Source of the DNA: Bacteroidales bacterium
GTDB taxonomy: Bacteria; Bacteroidota; Bacteroidia; Bacteroidales; JAADJA01
Assembly: GCA_020438105.1 (NCBI GenBank)
Contig: JAGQVE010000002.1
Coordinates: forward strand, 62,001 to 126,000
DNA length: 64,000 bases
Reading direction: 5' to 3'
Of this stretch, positions 16,443 to 24,548 are shown one piece after another. Each line of letters begins with the position of its first letter. Within the stretch, counting starts at the first letter, position 1. The notes under the pieces are model-generated. The model was given only the letters and a program-made list of their open reading frames with translations. It was not told where the DNA came from and ran no database searches. Position numbers and translations under genes: made by a program.

Positions 16443-19214
16443 TTAAAGATTTACCATAACTCCGAAGTTGAAAGTTCTTGGCAGGCCAAGATATACTTCA
16501 GCTGCATCAGCCATGTGAGGATTAACGATTGCACCATCAACCCGGTAAGCATTAAATGAGCTGTTATCAACTGCATCCTGAACATAAATTTCATCAAACA
16601 AATTGAAAATATGAACAAATACCTGAACTTTAACGTCGTCAGTATTTAATGGAAGATCATAGAATCCATGGAAATCAAATACTGTGTATGAAGGAGTTTT
16701 CCATACTTGCTCACGATCATCTTCTGTTGTTCTTGAGAACGGATCCCAATCAGCATAGTGATTAGCATAATATTTGCCAACTAACTGAGCTTTCAGTCCT
16801 TTAGCAGGATAAACTGTTAAACCAAGAGCAAACTGAGTTTGTGGAGCATCACCAACTTTCAGATCTTTAGTATAGAAGTTATACTCAACATCCGGATTAT
16901 TGGCATCGCTGTAATCTTTATAAACTCCTGATACGTCTTTCGTGTAAGTCCAGTTGTTAACTGATCCGGCAAAAAGGAAACCAAGGGCCTGAATCGGACG
17001 ATACGTTCCTTCCACTTCGAAACCACTGTGTTTTTGCTCCATTCCTGTAATAAACACAATACCATCTGCTTTATTAGCATCCTGGTAGCTCAGGCTTAAA
17101 GCACGGTCTTTCCACAAGGTATAATAATAATTACCTGTAATGGTAAATTTACTATTTAATGAAGTATAATTCGCACCTATTTCAATTGAAGTGAATTTTT
17201 CGTTTTCAGGATTTTCAGCTTTTGTACCTGTTCCATCATCAATAACATAGTCAAAGATTGGCACTTTGGATACATAACCAACATTTGCAAATCCCATCAG
17301 GGTTTCAGTAAAGCGGTAGCTTAATCCACCTTTTACCTGGTATCCTGCAATCCAGTCGGCCTCAGTAACTAATTCACCACTGTTTACATCAGGATCACCG
17401 TTAGCTAATGTATCGGCAGTAGCAAAATGGTTGGTGTATTTGTATTTGATCATTGAATAACCAGCCATACCGTAAGCAGTAACATTACCATAATTATATT
17501 CACCCTGAATAAAGCCACCCAACCAGTCTACATTATTGGTATTGAAATAATTGAATTTATCACCAGGCATTTTTCTGTGGTCAGCATCAGCAGTTTCAAA
17601 ATCATCATCATTCCTGTAATAGTAGTTACCGCCCAGCAAATCACGAACCTCGTAATAGTGTTCAATTTGGGCAGTTCTGCCATCAATACCGAATTGCATT
17701 TTGAATTTTTCATTTACATTCCAGCGTAATTTTGAAATCAAACCAACAGTCCACTGATTGTTAACTGAATTTCTTAAGATACCTGCTGATCCGTCAAGTG
17801 TGTCATTATTGGCAATGGTTTTATCAAAATCAATAAACCTTGATGGTCCGCTATAATCCCATTTTAATGAACCATAAGTACCGGTTCCGCCACCTTTACC
17901 TCCAGAATAATAAGCTGTGGTAAATAATGAAACATCATCGCTGAATTGCGAATACCAGTTAAGGTTAATCAATGGTTTGTGGTAATAATTCTCTCTTTCG
18001 TTCATAAAATGTGGACTGTAACGTTCATGATATTTACCGTTCCAGTTTTGCATTGCATAATTATCCACATTATTAGAGTATGAAGGATTATAATAGGTAG
18101 GATTTAACGGGCCCCATGTTTCATTATAAAGCCTGCCTCTTTGAGCTTCCGGGAATGCATCTAATGCAGCTGGATCATAATCATCCAGGCTTTCAGCATA
18201 ATCTTTACTGTAAGCGCCAATGTTTTGTTTGTAAAGATTTTGTCCGTGACGTTGAGGTGCTCCTACTGCAAAAATCTCAAGCCTGTTTTTGGAATTAATG
18301 TTATAGCTTGCACCAAAATAGTAAGCCCATGCATCAGTCCAGGTTGCATCAATAACGCCTTCTCCGGTTTTTCTTACTCCACCAACGCTGATGGCATATT
18401 TCCCGTTTATCTGACCTGTATGAGCGAAAACAGTTGATTTGATAAAATTTCCTGATCCAAACTCTTGCTTGTAGGTAATTCCGCCTTTTTGTTCGGCAGG
18501 GCTGGTAATTACGTTCATGGTACCACCAATAGATGGAGTAGCCAGGTTAACAGCACTTAATCCACGCTGCATTTGGATAGATGAAGTGGCATCGCCTACA
18601 CCATCCCAGTTCGACCAGTAAACCCATCCGTTTTCCATATCATTAACCGGAACACCATTGATCATAATGGCTACGTTGCGTTGGTTAAATCCACGAACAT
18701 TGATACGAGCATCACCGGCTCCACCACCTTGCATGGTAGCATAAACGTTAGGTGTAACGTCCATGGCCAATGGAATATCACGTGAACCTAATTGCTCTTC
18801 AATTTCTTGTTTATTCAGGTTTGAAAATGCAACAGGAGTTTCACGCTCGCGGGCACGGTCGGCAATAATGGATACACCAGCCAAACCAATTGCACTGGCA
18901 TCCAGTTTGATGTTTCCAAGGTCAGTGTACTGACCTGTTGAAACCTTTACAGGAACTGCAATAGGATCATAACCGGTATAACTGATAGTTACTGTGTAAT
19001 CGCCTGGTTCTTTGTCCATTTTAAACCTACCATTGAGGTCGGTCGCAGTGCCTTCTGTTGTTCCGTCGATCACAACATTTGCACCAATTAGCGTTTCGCC
19101 GGTTTGTGAATCTTTAATCACTCCCTTGAATCCGCTTTGGGCAAATGCTGCCTGACCAAATAAAGCCAGAACAATTAGTAATGAAAAGTTGCGTAAAATC
19201 TTTTTCATAGACAT
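16443..19214 (-). CDS. TonB-dependent outer-membrane receptor with CarboxypepD_reg-like domain
   Basis: Protein of 923 aa. Signal peptide to about residue 25 (FSLLIVLALFGQAAFAQ); carboxypeptidase-regulatory-like beta-sandwich at about 28-110 (GVIKDSQTGETLIGANVVI, GRFKMDKEPGDYTVTISYTGY); plug domain at about 125-240 with INVRGFNQRNVAIMINGVPV and GGTMNVITSPA; then a beta-barrel ending in an aromatic-rich strand (PRTFNFGVMVNL). It imports an unknown ligand across the outer membrane using TonB energy. It has no adjacent SusD, so it is not a Sus-type glycan pair. The start may be ATG 19214 or 19208. The 250-bp upstream region is A/T-rich and without genes. Confidence 0.9.
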   Translation of the reverse strand: MSMKKILRNFSLLIVLALFGQAAFAQSGFKGVIKDSQTGETLIGANVVIDGTTEGTATDLNGRFKMDKEPGDYTVTISYTGYDPIAVPVKVSTGQYTDLGNIKLDASAIGLAGVSIIADRARERETPVAFSNLNKQEIEEQLGSRDIPLAMDVTPNVYATMQGGGAGDARINVRGFNQRNVAIMINGVPVNDMENGWVYWSNWDGVGDATSSIQMQRGLSAVNLATPSIGGTMNVITSPAEQKGGITYKQEFGSGNFIKSTVFAHTGQINGKYAISVGGVRKTGEGVIDATWTDAWAYYFGASYNINSKNRLEIFAVGAPQRHGQNLYKQNIGAYSKDYAESLDDYDPAALDAFPEAQRGRLYNETWGPLNPTYYNPSYSNNVDNYAMQNWNGKYHERYSPHFMNERENYYHKPLINLNWYSQFSDDVSLFTTAYYSGGKGGGTGTYGSLKWDYSGPSRFIDFDKTIANNDTLDGSAGILRNSVNNQWTVGLISKLRWNVNEKFKMQFGIDGRTAQIEHYYEVRDLLGGNYYYRNDDDFETADADHRKMPGDKFNYFNTNNVDWLGGFIQGEYNYGNVTAYGMAGYSMIKYKYTNHFATADTLANGDPDVNSGELVTEADWIAGYQVKGGLSYRFTETLMGFANVGYVSKVPIFDYVIDDGTGTKAENPENEKFTSIEIGANYTSLNSKFTITGNYYYTLWKDRALSLSYQDANKADGIVFITGMEQKHSGFEVEGTYRPIQALGFLFAGSVNNWTYTKDVSGVYKDYSDANNPDVEYNFYTKDLKVGDAPQTQFALGLTVYPAKGLKAQLVGKYYANHYADWDPFSRTTEDDREQVWKTPSYTVFDFHGFYDLPLNTDDVKVQVFVHIFNLFDEIYVQDAVDNSSFNAYRVDGAIVNPHMADAAEVYLGLPRTFNFGVMVNL

Positions 19215-19467
19215 AATAATTTAGGTGAATAATGAAAATTTTAGTTTAGTTGACAATTTTATTAATAAAATACTTCCATTTGATTTTACTTTATAAACAA
19301 ATCATGAAAGTTAATAACAGCATAGTTTTTAATCATATGGCTTCAATTTTCAGGGTTTTTACCCTTCACATAAAACCAATGCAAATCTACGGACAAATAA
19401 AAAGCTAAACTTAATTTTCTTTTAAATAAAGCTTAACTTTATAATTATTCTAAATACTGTTTAAAGC

Positions 19468-19812
19468 CTATTTGGCGAAGTTTTCATCAAGGATGTTGAT
19501 GATCTGATCTTTAGACTGGATACTACTGGTAGCTTTAACCACTTTACCATTTTTATAATATACGGTAAAAGGTAGTCCCATAAATCCCCGGCACTCCGGC
19601 AGGTTGCGGATTACACCTGCATCAGGCAAATCAAATTCCATATCATAGAATTTTACATCATGGTAGGTGGATTCGAGATCTTTCATGGCGGCATAAACCG
19701 GCACACACATGGGGCCCATTCTGCCACAACAAACCATGACATTTTCATTTTCCTGAAGTATCTTTTCCAGCTCTGAAGCTGACTCTACGTGATTTAAGTT
19801 CGTTTGTAACAT
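19468..19812 (-). CDS. Thioredoxin-fold protein with atypical active site
   Basis: Protein of 114 aa with thioredoxin-like secondary structure: VMVCCGRMGPMCVPVYAAM corresponds to the strand, active site and helix of thioredoxin, VKFYDMEFDLPDAGVIRNL to strand 3, and GLPFTVYYKNGKVV contains the cis-proline loop and terminal strands. The usual WCGPC is replaced by GRMGPMC, so the first cysteine of CxxC is absent. Two neighbouring cysteines (C28, C29) precede it and C36 sits where the second cysteine would be. It may be an atypical redox protein using C28 or C29 with C36, or a non-redox adaptor. No partner gene is adjacent. Cytoplasmic (no signal peptide). Confidence 0.75.
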   Translation of the reverse strand: MLQTNLNHVESASELEKILQENENVMVCCGRMGPMCVPVYAAMKDLESTYHDVKFYDMEFDLPDAGVIRNLPECRGFMGLPFTVYYKNGKVVKATSSIQSKDQIINILDENFAK

Positions 19813-19974
19813 ATAATTTTATTTTCTGGAGGGGGCTATCAGAAACTATGCCATGAGCAGTGCGATCAAAGCGCTAATAATTAAAACTATTTTATCTCTT
19901 TGATGATCAATGATAATTGAAATTAATTTAGACGGAATTCTAAATTGCAGTTCTGTCAGTAAAGGATCGTTCTG

Positions 19975-20754
19975 TCATAAAATACGCCTGATCAAGCGTA
20001 ACTGATGTGAGTACTTTTTAAGGTCTTCATTATAAATTCCCTGGTGATCAACCCGATCAATTCTTACACGGCCTGATGCATGTATTATTTTTTGATCCTC
20101 CATTAAAACACCCACGTGTACAATCTTCCCTTCGCTATTATCAAAAAATAAAAGATCGCCCGGTTTTGCCTCGGCGAATAAACTTATTAATTCACCCATG
20201 GTGGCTTGTTGATTTGCATCCCGCAAAAGGTCGGCTCCACACAACCGAAATAATACTTGTGTAAAACCTGAACAATCCATTCCAAATACTGATTTCCCAC
20301 CCCAAAGGTAGGGAGCGTTTAAAAACATCAGGGCATTTTCAAAAAGTGATTCAGGAAATCCTTTGGCAGTGGGAGTTGCCAGATCACCTTCAATATAATA
20401 ACTTTTAGCACCTATCCGGAATTTACCATTTTCATTTCCACGCAAAGTACTGCCAAGTAATACCGGAAATGGCCGTGCACCTTCAATTTCTGTAACAACT
20501 TCAATAAGCTCGGTTACCAACTCAACTTTGGATTGTTGTAACCTGTCAAATTCTGATTTATCAATTATCAATATCTGTTTAAAATCCACCCATCCCTCAT
20601 AATTATCCGAAATCGAACGAATAAACCACCAACTCCCCTGCTCTTTTTCAACAATAATAAGGTCACCAAATAGCAATTGATTACTCATCTCCGACCGGTC
20701 GGACGGCTCCTTTCGCACTGGTATAATACTCAACTCAACAATGCCAAATTTCAT
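19975..20754 (-). CDS. SH3-like plus NlpC/P60 cell-wall peptidase
   Basis: Protein of 259 aa. The N-terminal region (about 1-115) looks like bacterial SH3 units (FGIVELSIIPVRKEPSDRSE, LLFGDLIIVEKEQGSWWFIR). The C-terminal NlpC/P60 domain has the catalytic Cys in VFGMDCSGFTQVLFRL, the catalytic His in GKIVHVGVLME and a following polar residue in IIHASGRVRID. NlpC/P60 enzymes typically cut gamma-D-glutamyl-diaminopimelate bonds in peptidoglycan peptides, and this arrangement resembles the recycling or dipeptidyl-peptidase VI group. No signal peptide is evident, which fits a cytoplasmic muropeptide role. Confidence 0.88.
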   Translation of the reverse strand: MKFGIVELSIIPVRKEPSDRSEMSNQLLFGDLIIVEKEQGSWWFIRSISDNYEGWVDFKQILIIDKSEFDRLQQSKVELVTELIEVVTEIEGARPFPVLLGSTLRGNENGKFRIGAKSYYIEGDLATPTAKGFPESLFENALMFLNAPYLWGGKSVFGMDCSGFTQVLFRLCGADLLRDANQQATMGELISLFAEAKPGDLLFFDNSEGKIVHVGVLMEDQKIIHASGRVRIDRVDHQGIYNEDLKKYSHQLRLIRRIL

Positions 20755-20862
20755 AGTTCACTTTTAATTTTCAAATTTAACAAAAATAAAAGCCTAATGT
20801 TGCCAGCATTTGTATTGCTACAATAAAAACTTCGATTAAACGTATTAAATGGCATGAATATT

Positions 20863-20870
20863 TATCTTTG
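20863..20870 (+). promoter_or_regulatory. -7 element upstream of the 20890 lipoprotein
   Basis: TATCTTTG, a full TAnnTTTG match, lies 19 nt before the ATG at 20890. This gives a leader of roughly 15 nt. Confidence 0.5.
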
Positions 20871-20889
20871 ACGAAATTTTCAAAAAAGC

Positions 20890-22380
20890 ATGTTTTCTCG
20901 TCTTTTTCAAGCCATCGTTCTGATTGCAGGTTTATACCTGTTAGTGTCATCTTGCAGAAAGGAAGATGATATTGCGACATCACCGGATTATAAACTTGCA
21001 TTTTCAAATGATACAATCATTTTTGATACTGTTTTTACAACTGTTGGATCCACCACAAGGACACTGAAAGTTTATAACAGAAATGATAAAAAAGTAAAAA
21101 TATCAAATATCAGACTCGCCCGTGGAACTTCCTCTAATTTTGAAATGAATGTGAATGGGTTTTCAGGTACAGTGATTAAAGATATTGAACTTGACAGCGA
21201 CGACAGCCTGTACATTTTTGTCAGGGTAACCGTTGATCCTACACAAAGTAATAATCCGCTGATTATTTCAGACAGCATCATGTTTGAAACCAACAGCAAC
21301 TTCCAGGATATTGACCTGGTAGCCTGGGGGCAGGATGCACATTTTTACGTTGGTCGAAATAAACTTCAAGGGTTGAGTTATCCGTATGGAATTGTTGCAG
21401 GTGAAGGAGAATCCGTTACTTGGGAAGACGATAAACCCTATGTTATTTATGGATGGGCGGTGGTTGACAGCACTGGAATCTTGAATATTGGCCCCGGTTG
21501 CGATATCCATTTTCACCAAAATTCAGGATTATGGATTTACAGGGGAGGTAGTATTAAGGTAAATGGTTTGGTGGATAGTGTAGTCACCTTTCAGGGTGAC
21601 AGGCTGGAAGCGGAGTATAAGAACTTACCCGGCCAATGGGATCGCATCTGGATTAATGAAGGCGCTGTAGATAATGAATTCAATTATGCTGTTGTCAAAA
21701 ATGGGTTTATTGGGATTCAGGCTGAAATTACACGTCAGTCAATGGGTAATAAACTGGTTTTAAACAATACGATGATTCAGAATATGAGCCGGTGGGGATT
21801 ATTTACCATTGGCTACCGGGTAGAAGGTTATAATTCAATATTTGCAAATTGTGCCGAAAATACAGCATTCTTTTCAGTGGGTGGTTTGTATGACTTCAGG
21901 CAGTGTACTTTTGCCAATTTCTGGAACCAATCTGTGAGGCTCGATCCTTCATTCACCGTAAGTAATAACTTAACAGTATTTGATGCAGATGGCAATCCAA
22001 TAACCTTTCTGGGTGATTTAAACGCAAGTTTCAGGAATTGTATTATTTATGGCAATCTTGATGAAGAACTGGTTTTATCCGAAGATAAAAGTGTAGCTTT
22101 TGAAGTGCTTTTTCAGAATTGCGACATCAGAACAGAAGATCCTCTTGAGGCAAATTATTTTGTTGATTGCATTAAAAATGCAGGACCAAAATTTATAGAT
22201 GTTGCTGCTAATAATTACCGGCTCGACACACTTTCTCCGGTTTCGGATATAGGAAATTTGGAAGTGATCAACGGTTCTACAGTTGATATATCAAAAGATT
22301 TTGATGGAAATAGCCGGATTGCCGATGATGGTCCCGACCTGGGTGCATTCGAATTTGTGCCTGCGGGCAAACGCAAATAA
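20890..22380 (+). CDS. Large lipoprotein, probable surface beta-helix protein
   Basis: Protein of 496 aa with a lipoprotein signal (IAGLYLLVSSCRKEDD). The first mature region (about 35-145) is an Ig-like domain (TVGSTTRTLKVYNRNDKKVKISNIRL, VRVTVDPT). A long stretch (about 200-450) then contains repeated short strands such as NGLVDSVVTFQGD, FNYAVVKNGFIGIQAE and NNTMIQNMSRWGLFTIG, resembling a right-handed parallel beta-helix. It closes with LGAFEF near the C-terminus, a pattern seen in proteins with 'choice of anchor' or pectate-lyase-like folds. No catalytic motif can be identified. It converges on the small secreted-protein gene with 8 nt between stops. Confidence 0.65.
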   Translation: MFSRLFQAIVLIAGLYLLVSSCRKEDDIATSPDYKLAFSNDTIIFDTVFTTVGSTTRTLKVYNRNDKKVKISNIRLARGTSSNFEMNVNGFSGTVIKDIELDSDDSLYIFVRVTVDPTQSNNPLIISDSIMFETNSNFQDIDLVAWGQDAHFYVGRNKLQGLSYPYGIVAGEGESVTWEDDKPYVIYGWAVVDSTGILNIGPGCDIHFHQNSGLWIYRGGSIKVNGLVDSVVTFQGDRLEAEYKNLPGQWDRIWINEGAVDNEFNYAVVKNGFIGIQAEITRQSMGNKLVLNNTMIQNMSRWGLFTIGYRVEGYNSIFANCAENTAFFSVGGLYDFRQCTFANFWNQSVRLDPSFTVSNNLTVFDADGNPITFLGDLNASFRNCIIYGNLDEELVLSEDKSVAFEVLFQNCDIRTEDPLEANYFVDCIKNAGPKFIDVAANNYRLDTLSPVSDIGNLEVINGSTVDISKDFDGNSRIADDGPDLGAFEFVPAGKRK

Positions 22381-22388
22381 AAAAAATA

Positions 22389-22625
22389 TCAGCTTAGAAT
22401 TTTCTCTCTCGATTCGCTCCGTAAAGTGTAGATTTTACGGGATGCATAGCCCATTCCTAACGAAACCAAAATAATTAATCCACCTCCAATAGAGGCTCCC
22501 CCACCTACTGGTGTATTACCTGAATTAGGATCATTTCCTCCATTTGGATGGGGAGGTAATTGGGCTAACAATGTTCCGACTGAGATCAGGAATAAAACAG
22601 TAAAACTTACGATAATCTTTTTCAT
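22389..22625 (-). CDS. Tiny secreted protein with sorting-signal-like tail
   Basis: Protein of 78 aa. Signal peptide (MKKIIVSFTVLFLISVGTLLA), a Pro/Gly/Asn-rich linker (PPHPNGGNDPNSGNTPVGGG), a hydrophobic segment (GGGLIILVSLGMGYAS) and a basic end (RKIYTLRSESREK). Signal peptide, short motif, membrane span and basic tail is the layout of sorting substrates such as LPXTG or PEP/PID-CTERM proteins, here with almost no mature domain. Similar tiny proteins recur in Bacteroidota genomes, and their role is unknown. Despite its short length, the clean signal peptide and the compositional pattern argue that it is real. Confidence 0.65.
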   Translation of the reverse strand: MKKIIVSFTVLFLISVGTLLAQLPPHPNGGNDPNSGNTPVGGGASIGGGLIILVSLGMGYASRKIYTLRSESREKILS

Positions 22626-22795
22626 AATATGTATTAGTAGTTGCTTGAAAAATGATAATTAGGTGGGCATATTACAGAATCATGCCAATTTATGTTGCGG
22701 CTGCAACCACTTAAAAACAAATTAATTACATTCTGGATTAAATAAAAGACGGCTATCCGGAATCGGAAAAATATCCAGTTTCGTAGAATGGAGCT

Positions 22796-24502
22796 TTACC
22801 AGAAAAAGCTATAAAGGAATGCCAGAATGATCATGATCACAAATGCACTGATATTAAACCGGCTCCCGGTTTTGAAAAGTCCTTTGGTTAAAGGAATTCC
22901 TTTTGGATCATCTGCACCTCTTCGTTCAAAATAACTTATTAGGATAATTATCAATGAAACAACCAGAAAGGTATAGCCCATTTGATGCATCCATGGTAAT
23001 TGCGGAAAAATGCTTTCCAGCGAGGAACCGGCAACCCAATCTTTACTCCCTACTTTAAAAAACAGAGCGACCGGAATGGCCAGGATGGCACCCCAAATTG
23101 CACCAATATTGGTTGTTTTTTTCCAGAACAATCCAAGCATAAAAATGGCAAGAATTCCCGGACTTACAATACCTGTATATTCCTGAATAAATTGAAAAGC
23201 CTGCGGAATGCTTCCGAGCAAAGGAGCCATAAAACCCGCCACAACCAGTGCTGCAGCCGCAGTAATCCTTCCTACTGAAACGGTTTGCCTGTCGGTGGCA
23301 TTTTTATTAAAAAAGGGCTTATAAATATCCATGGTAAAAATGGTAGCTGTAGAGTTAAGCATGGATGCAAGCGATGATACAATCGCTGCTGCGAGTGCCG
23401 CTAAAACCAGCCCTTTCAGTCCTGTTGGAATAAACTGACTGATTAGCCATGGGAAAGCCCTGTCATTATCAATGGTACCAGAGGCAGAAACAAAGGTTGG
23501 ATCCACATGCTGTGCAGTAACGGTTCCGTCGGGACCGGCATTCATCACATAGGCAACAATTCCGGGAACAACAACGATAACCGGTATAATTAACTTAAGA
23601 AAAGCGGCAAAGGCAATTCCGCGCTGCGATTCTTTCAGGCTTTTGGCAGCCAGTGTACGCTGAATGATATATTGATTAAAACCCCAGTAATATAAATTGG
23701 CGATCCACATTCCTCCAAGTAAAACAGCCAGTCCCGGTAAATCACCGTAAGCATCTTTTCCGTTGGGTGTAATGATTTCGCCCTTGCTCAAAATCATGCT
23801 GAATTTTTCAGGAACAGCATTATAAAGGTATTTGGCACCTTCAATAACACCCCCGTTTGGAGCCAGATGATCCAATGCAATAACCGTGGTGATCAATCCA
23901 CCCACAACCAGCAAAGCTACCTGTACCACGTCCGTCCATGCCACGGCCGATAAACCACCCCATAGTGAATAGGCAGCAGCAAATAATGCTAATCCAATGA
24001 TTGCCGTATACAATATCGATCCGTCTCCATTTCCTAAAATCGTATCAAGCGCCTTAGCACCCAAAAAGAGCACAGAAGTGAGATTAACAAAGACGAACAG
24101 CGCAATCCAAAATACGGCCAGAATTGATTTTAAATTGGTACTAAACCGTTTTTCCAAAAATTCAGGAATGGTGTATAATTTCTTTTCGATGAAGATCGGG
24201 AGGAAAAATTTACCCACAATGATCAATGTGGCAGCAGCCATCCATTCATAGGAAGCAATGGCTAACCCTATTGCAAACCCTGAACCCGACATGCCGATAA
24301 ACTGCTCAGCAGAAATATTTGCAGCTATTAATGATGCTCCGATGGTCCACCACGGTAACGATTTACCGGCAAGAAAATAATCCTCTGCATTTCGCTGATG
24401 CCCTTTTTTGGTTCGCGAAACCCATAAACCAATACCGACTATGACAATACCATAAGCTATAAAGATCAGGTAATCAAACAGTGAAAAATTGTTTGTATTC
24501 AT
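22796..24502 (-). CDS. SGLT-type sodium:solute symporter
   Basis: Polytopic membrane protein of 568 aa, SSS/SLC5 family. The chosen ATG at 24502 (MNTNNFSLFDYLIF) starts just before the first membrane segment; an extra 11-residue extension is possible but lacks support. Typical features are EDYFLAGKSLPWWTIGASLIAANISAEQFIG, KLYTIPEFLEKRFS and SLWGGLSAVAWTDVVQ (the family's helix 5-6 region), with about 14 segments in all. The closest characterised relatives are bacterial and animal Na+/sugar or myo-inositol symporters, so a sugar or polyol substrate is likely but unproven. It is followed on the same strand by nothing within 170 bp. Confidence 0.9.
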   Translation of the reverse strand: MNTNNFSLFDYLIFIAYGIVIVGIGLWVSRTKKGHQRNAEDYFLAGKSLPWWTIGASLIAANISAEQFIGMSGSGFAIGLAIASYEWMAAATLIIVGKFFLPIFIEKKLYTIPEFLEKRFSTNLKSILAVFWIALFVFVNLTSVLFLGAKALDTILGNGDGSILYTAIIGLALFAAAYSLWGGLSAVAWTDVVQVALLVVGGLITTVIALDHLAPNGGVIEGAKYLYNAVPEKFSMILSKGEIITPNGKDAYGDLPGLAVLLGGMWIANLYYWGFNQYIIQRTLAAKSLKESQRGIAFAAFLKLIIPVIVVVPGIVAYVMNAGPDGTVTAQHVDPTFVSASGTIDNDRAFPWLISQFIPTGLKGLVLAALAAAIVSSLASMLNSTATIFTMDIYKPFFNKNATDRQTVSVGRITAAAALVVAGFMAPLLGSIPQAFQFIQEYTGIVSPGILAIFMLGLFWKKTTNIGAIWGAILAIPVALFFKVGSKDWVAGSSLESIFPQLPWMHQMGYTFLVVSLIIILISYFERRGADDPKGIPLTKGLFKTGSRFNISAFVIMIILAFLYSFFW

Positions 24503-24548
24503 GAATGGATAATTTTGATAGAACCAAATATACAAAGATCAACTATGC

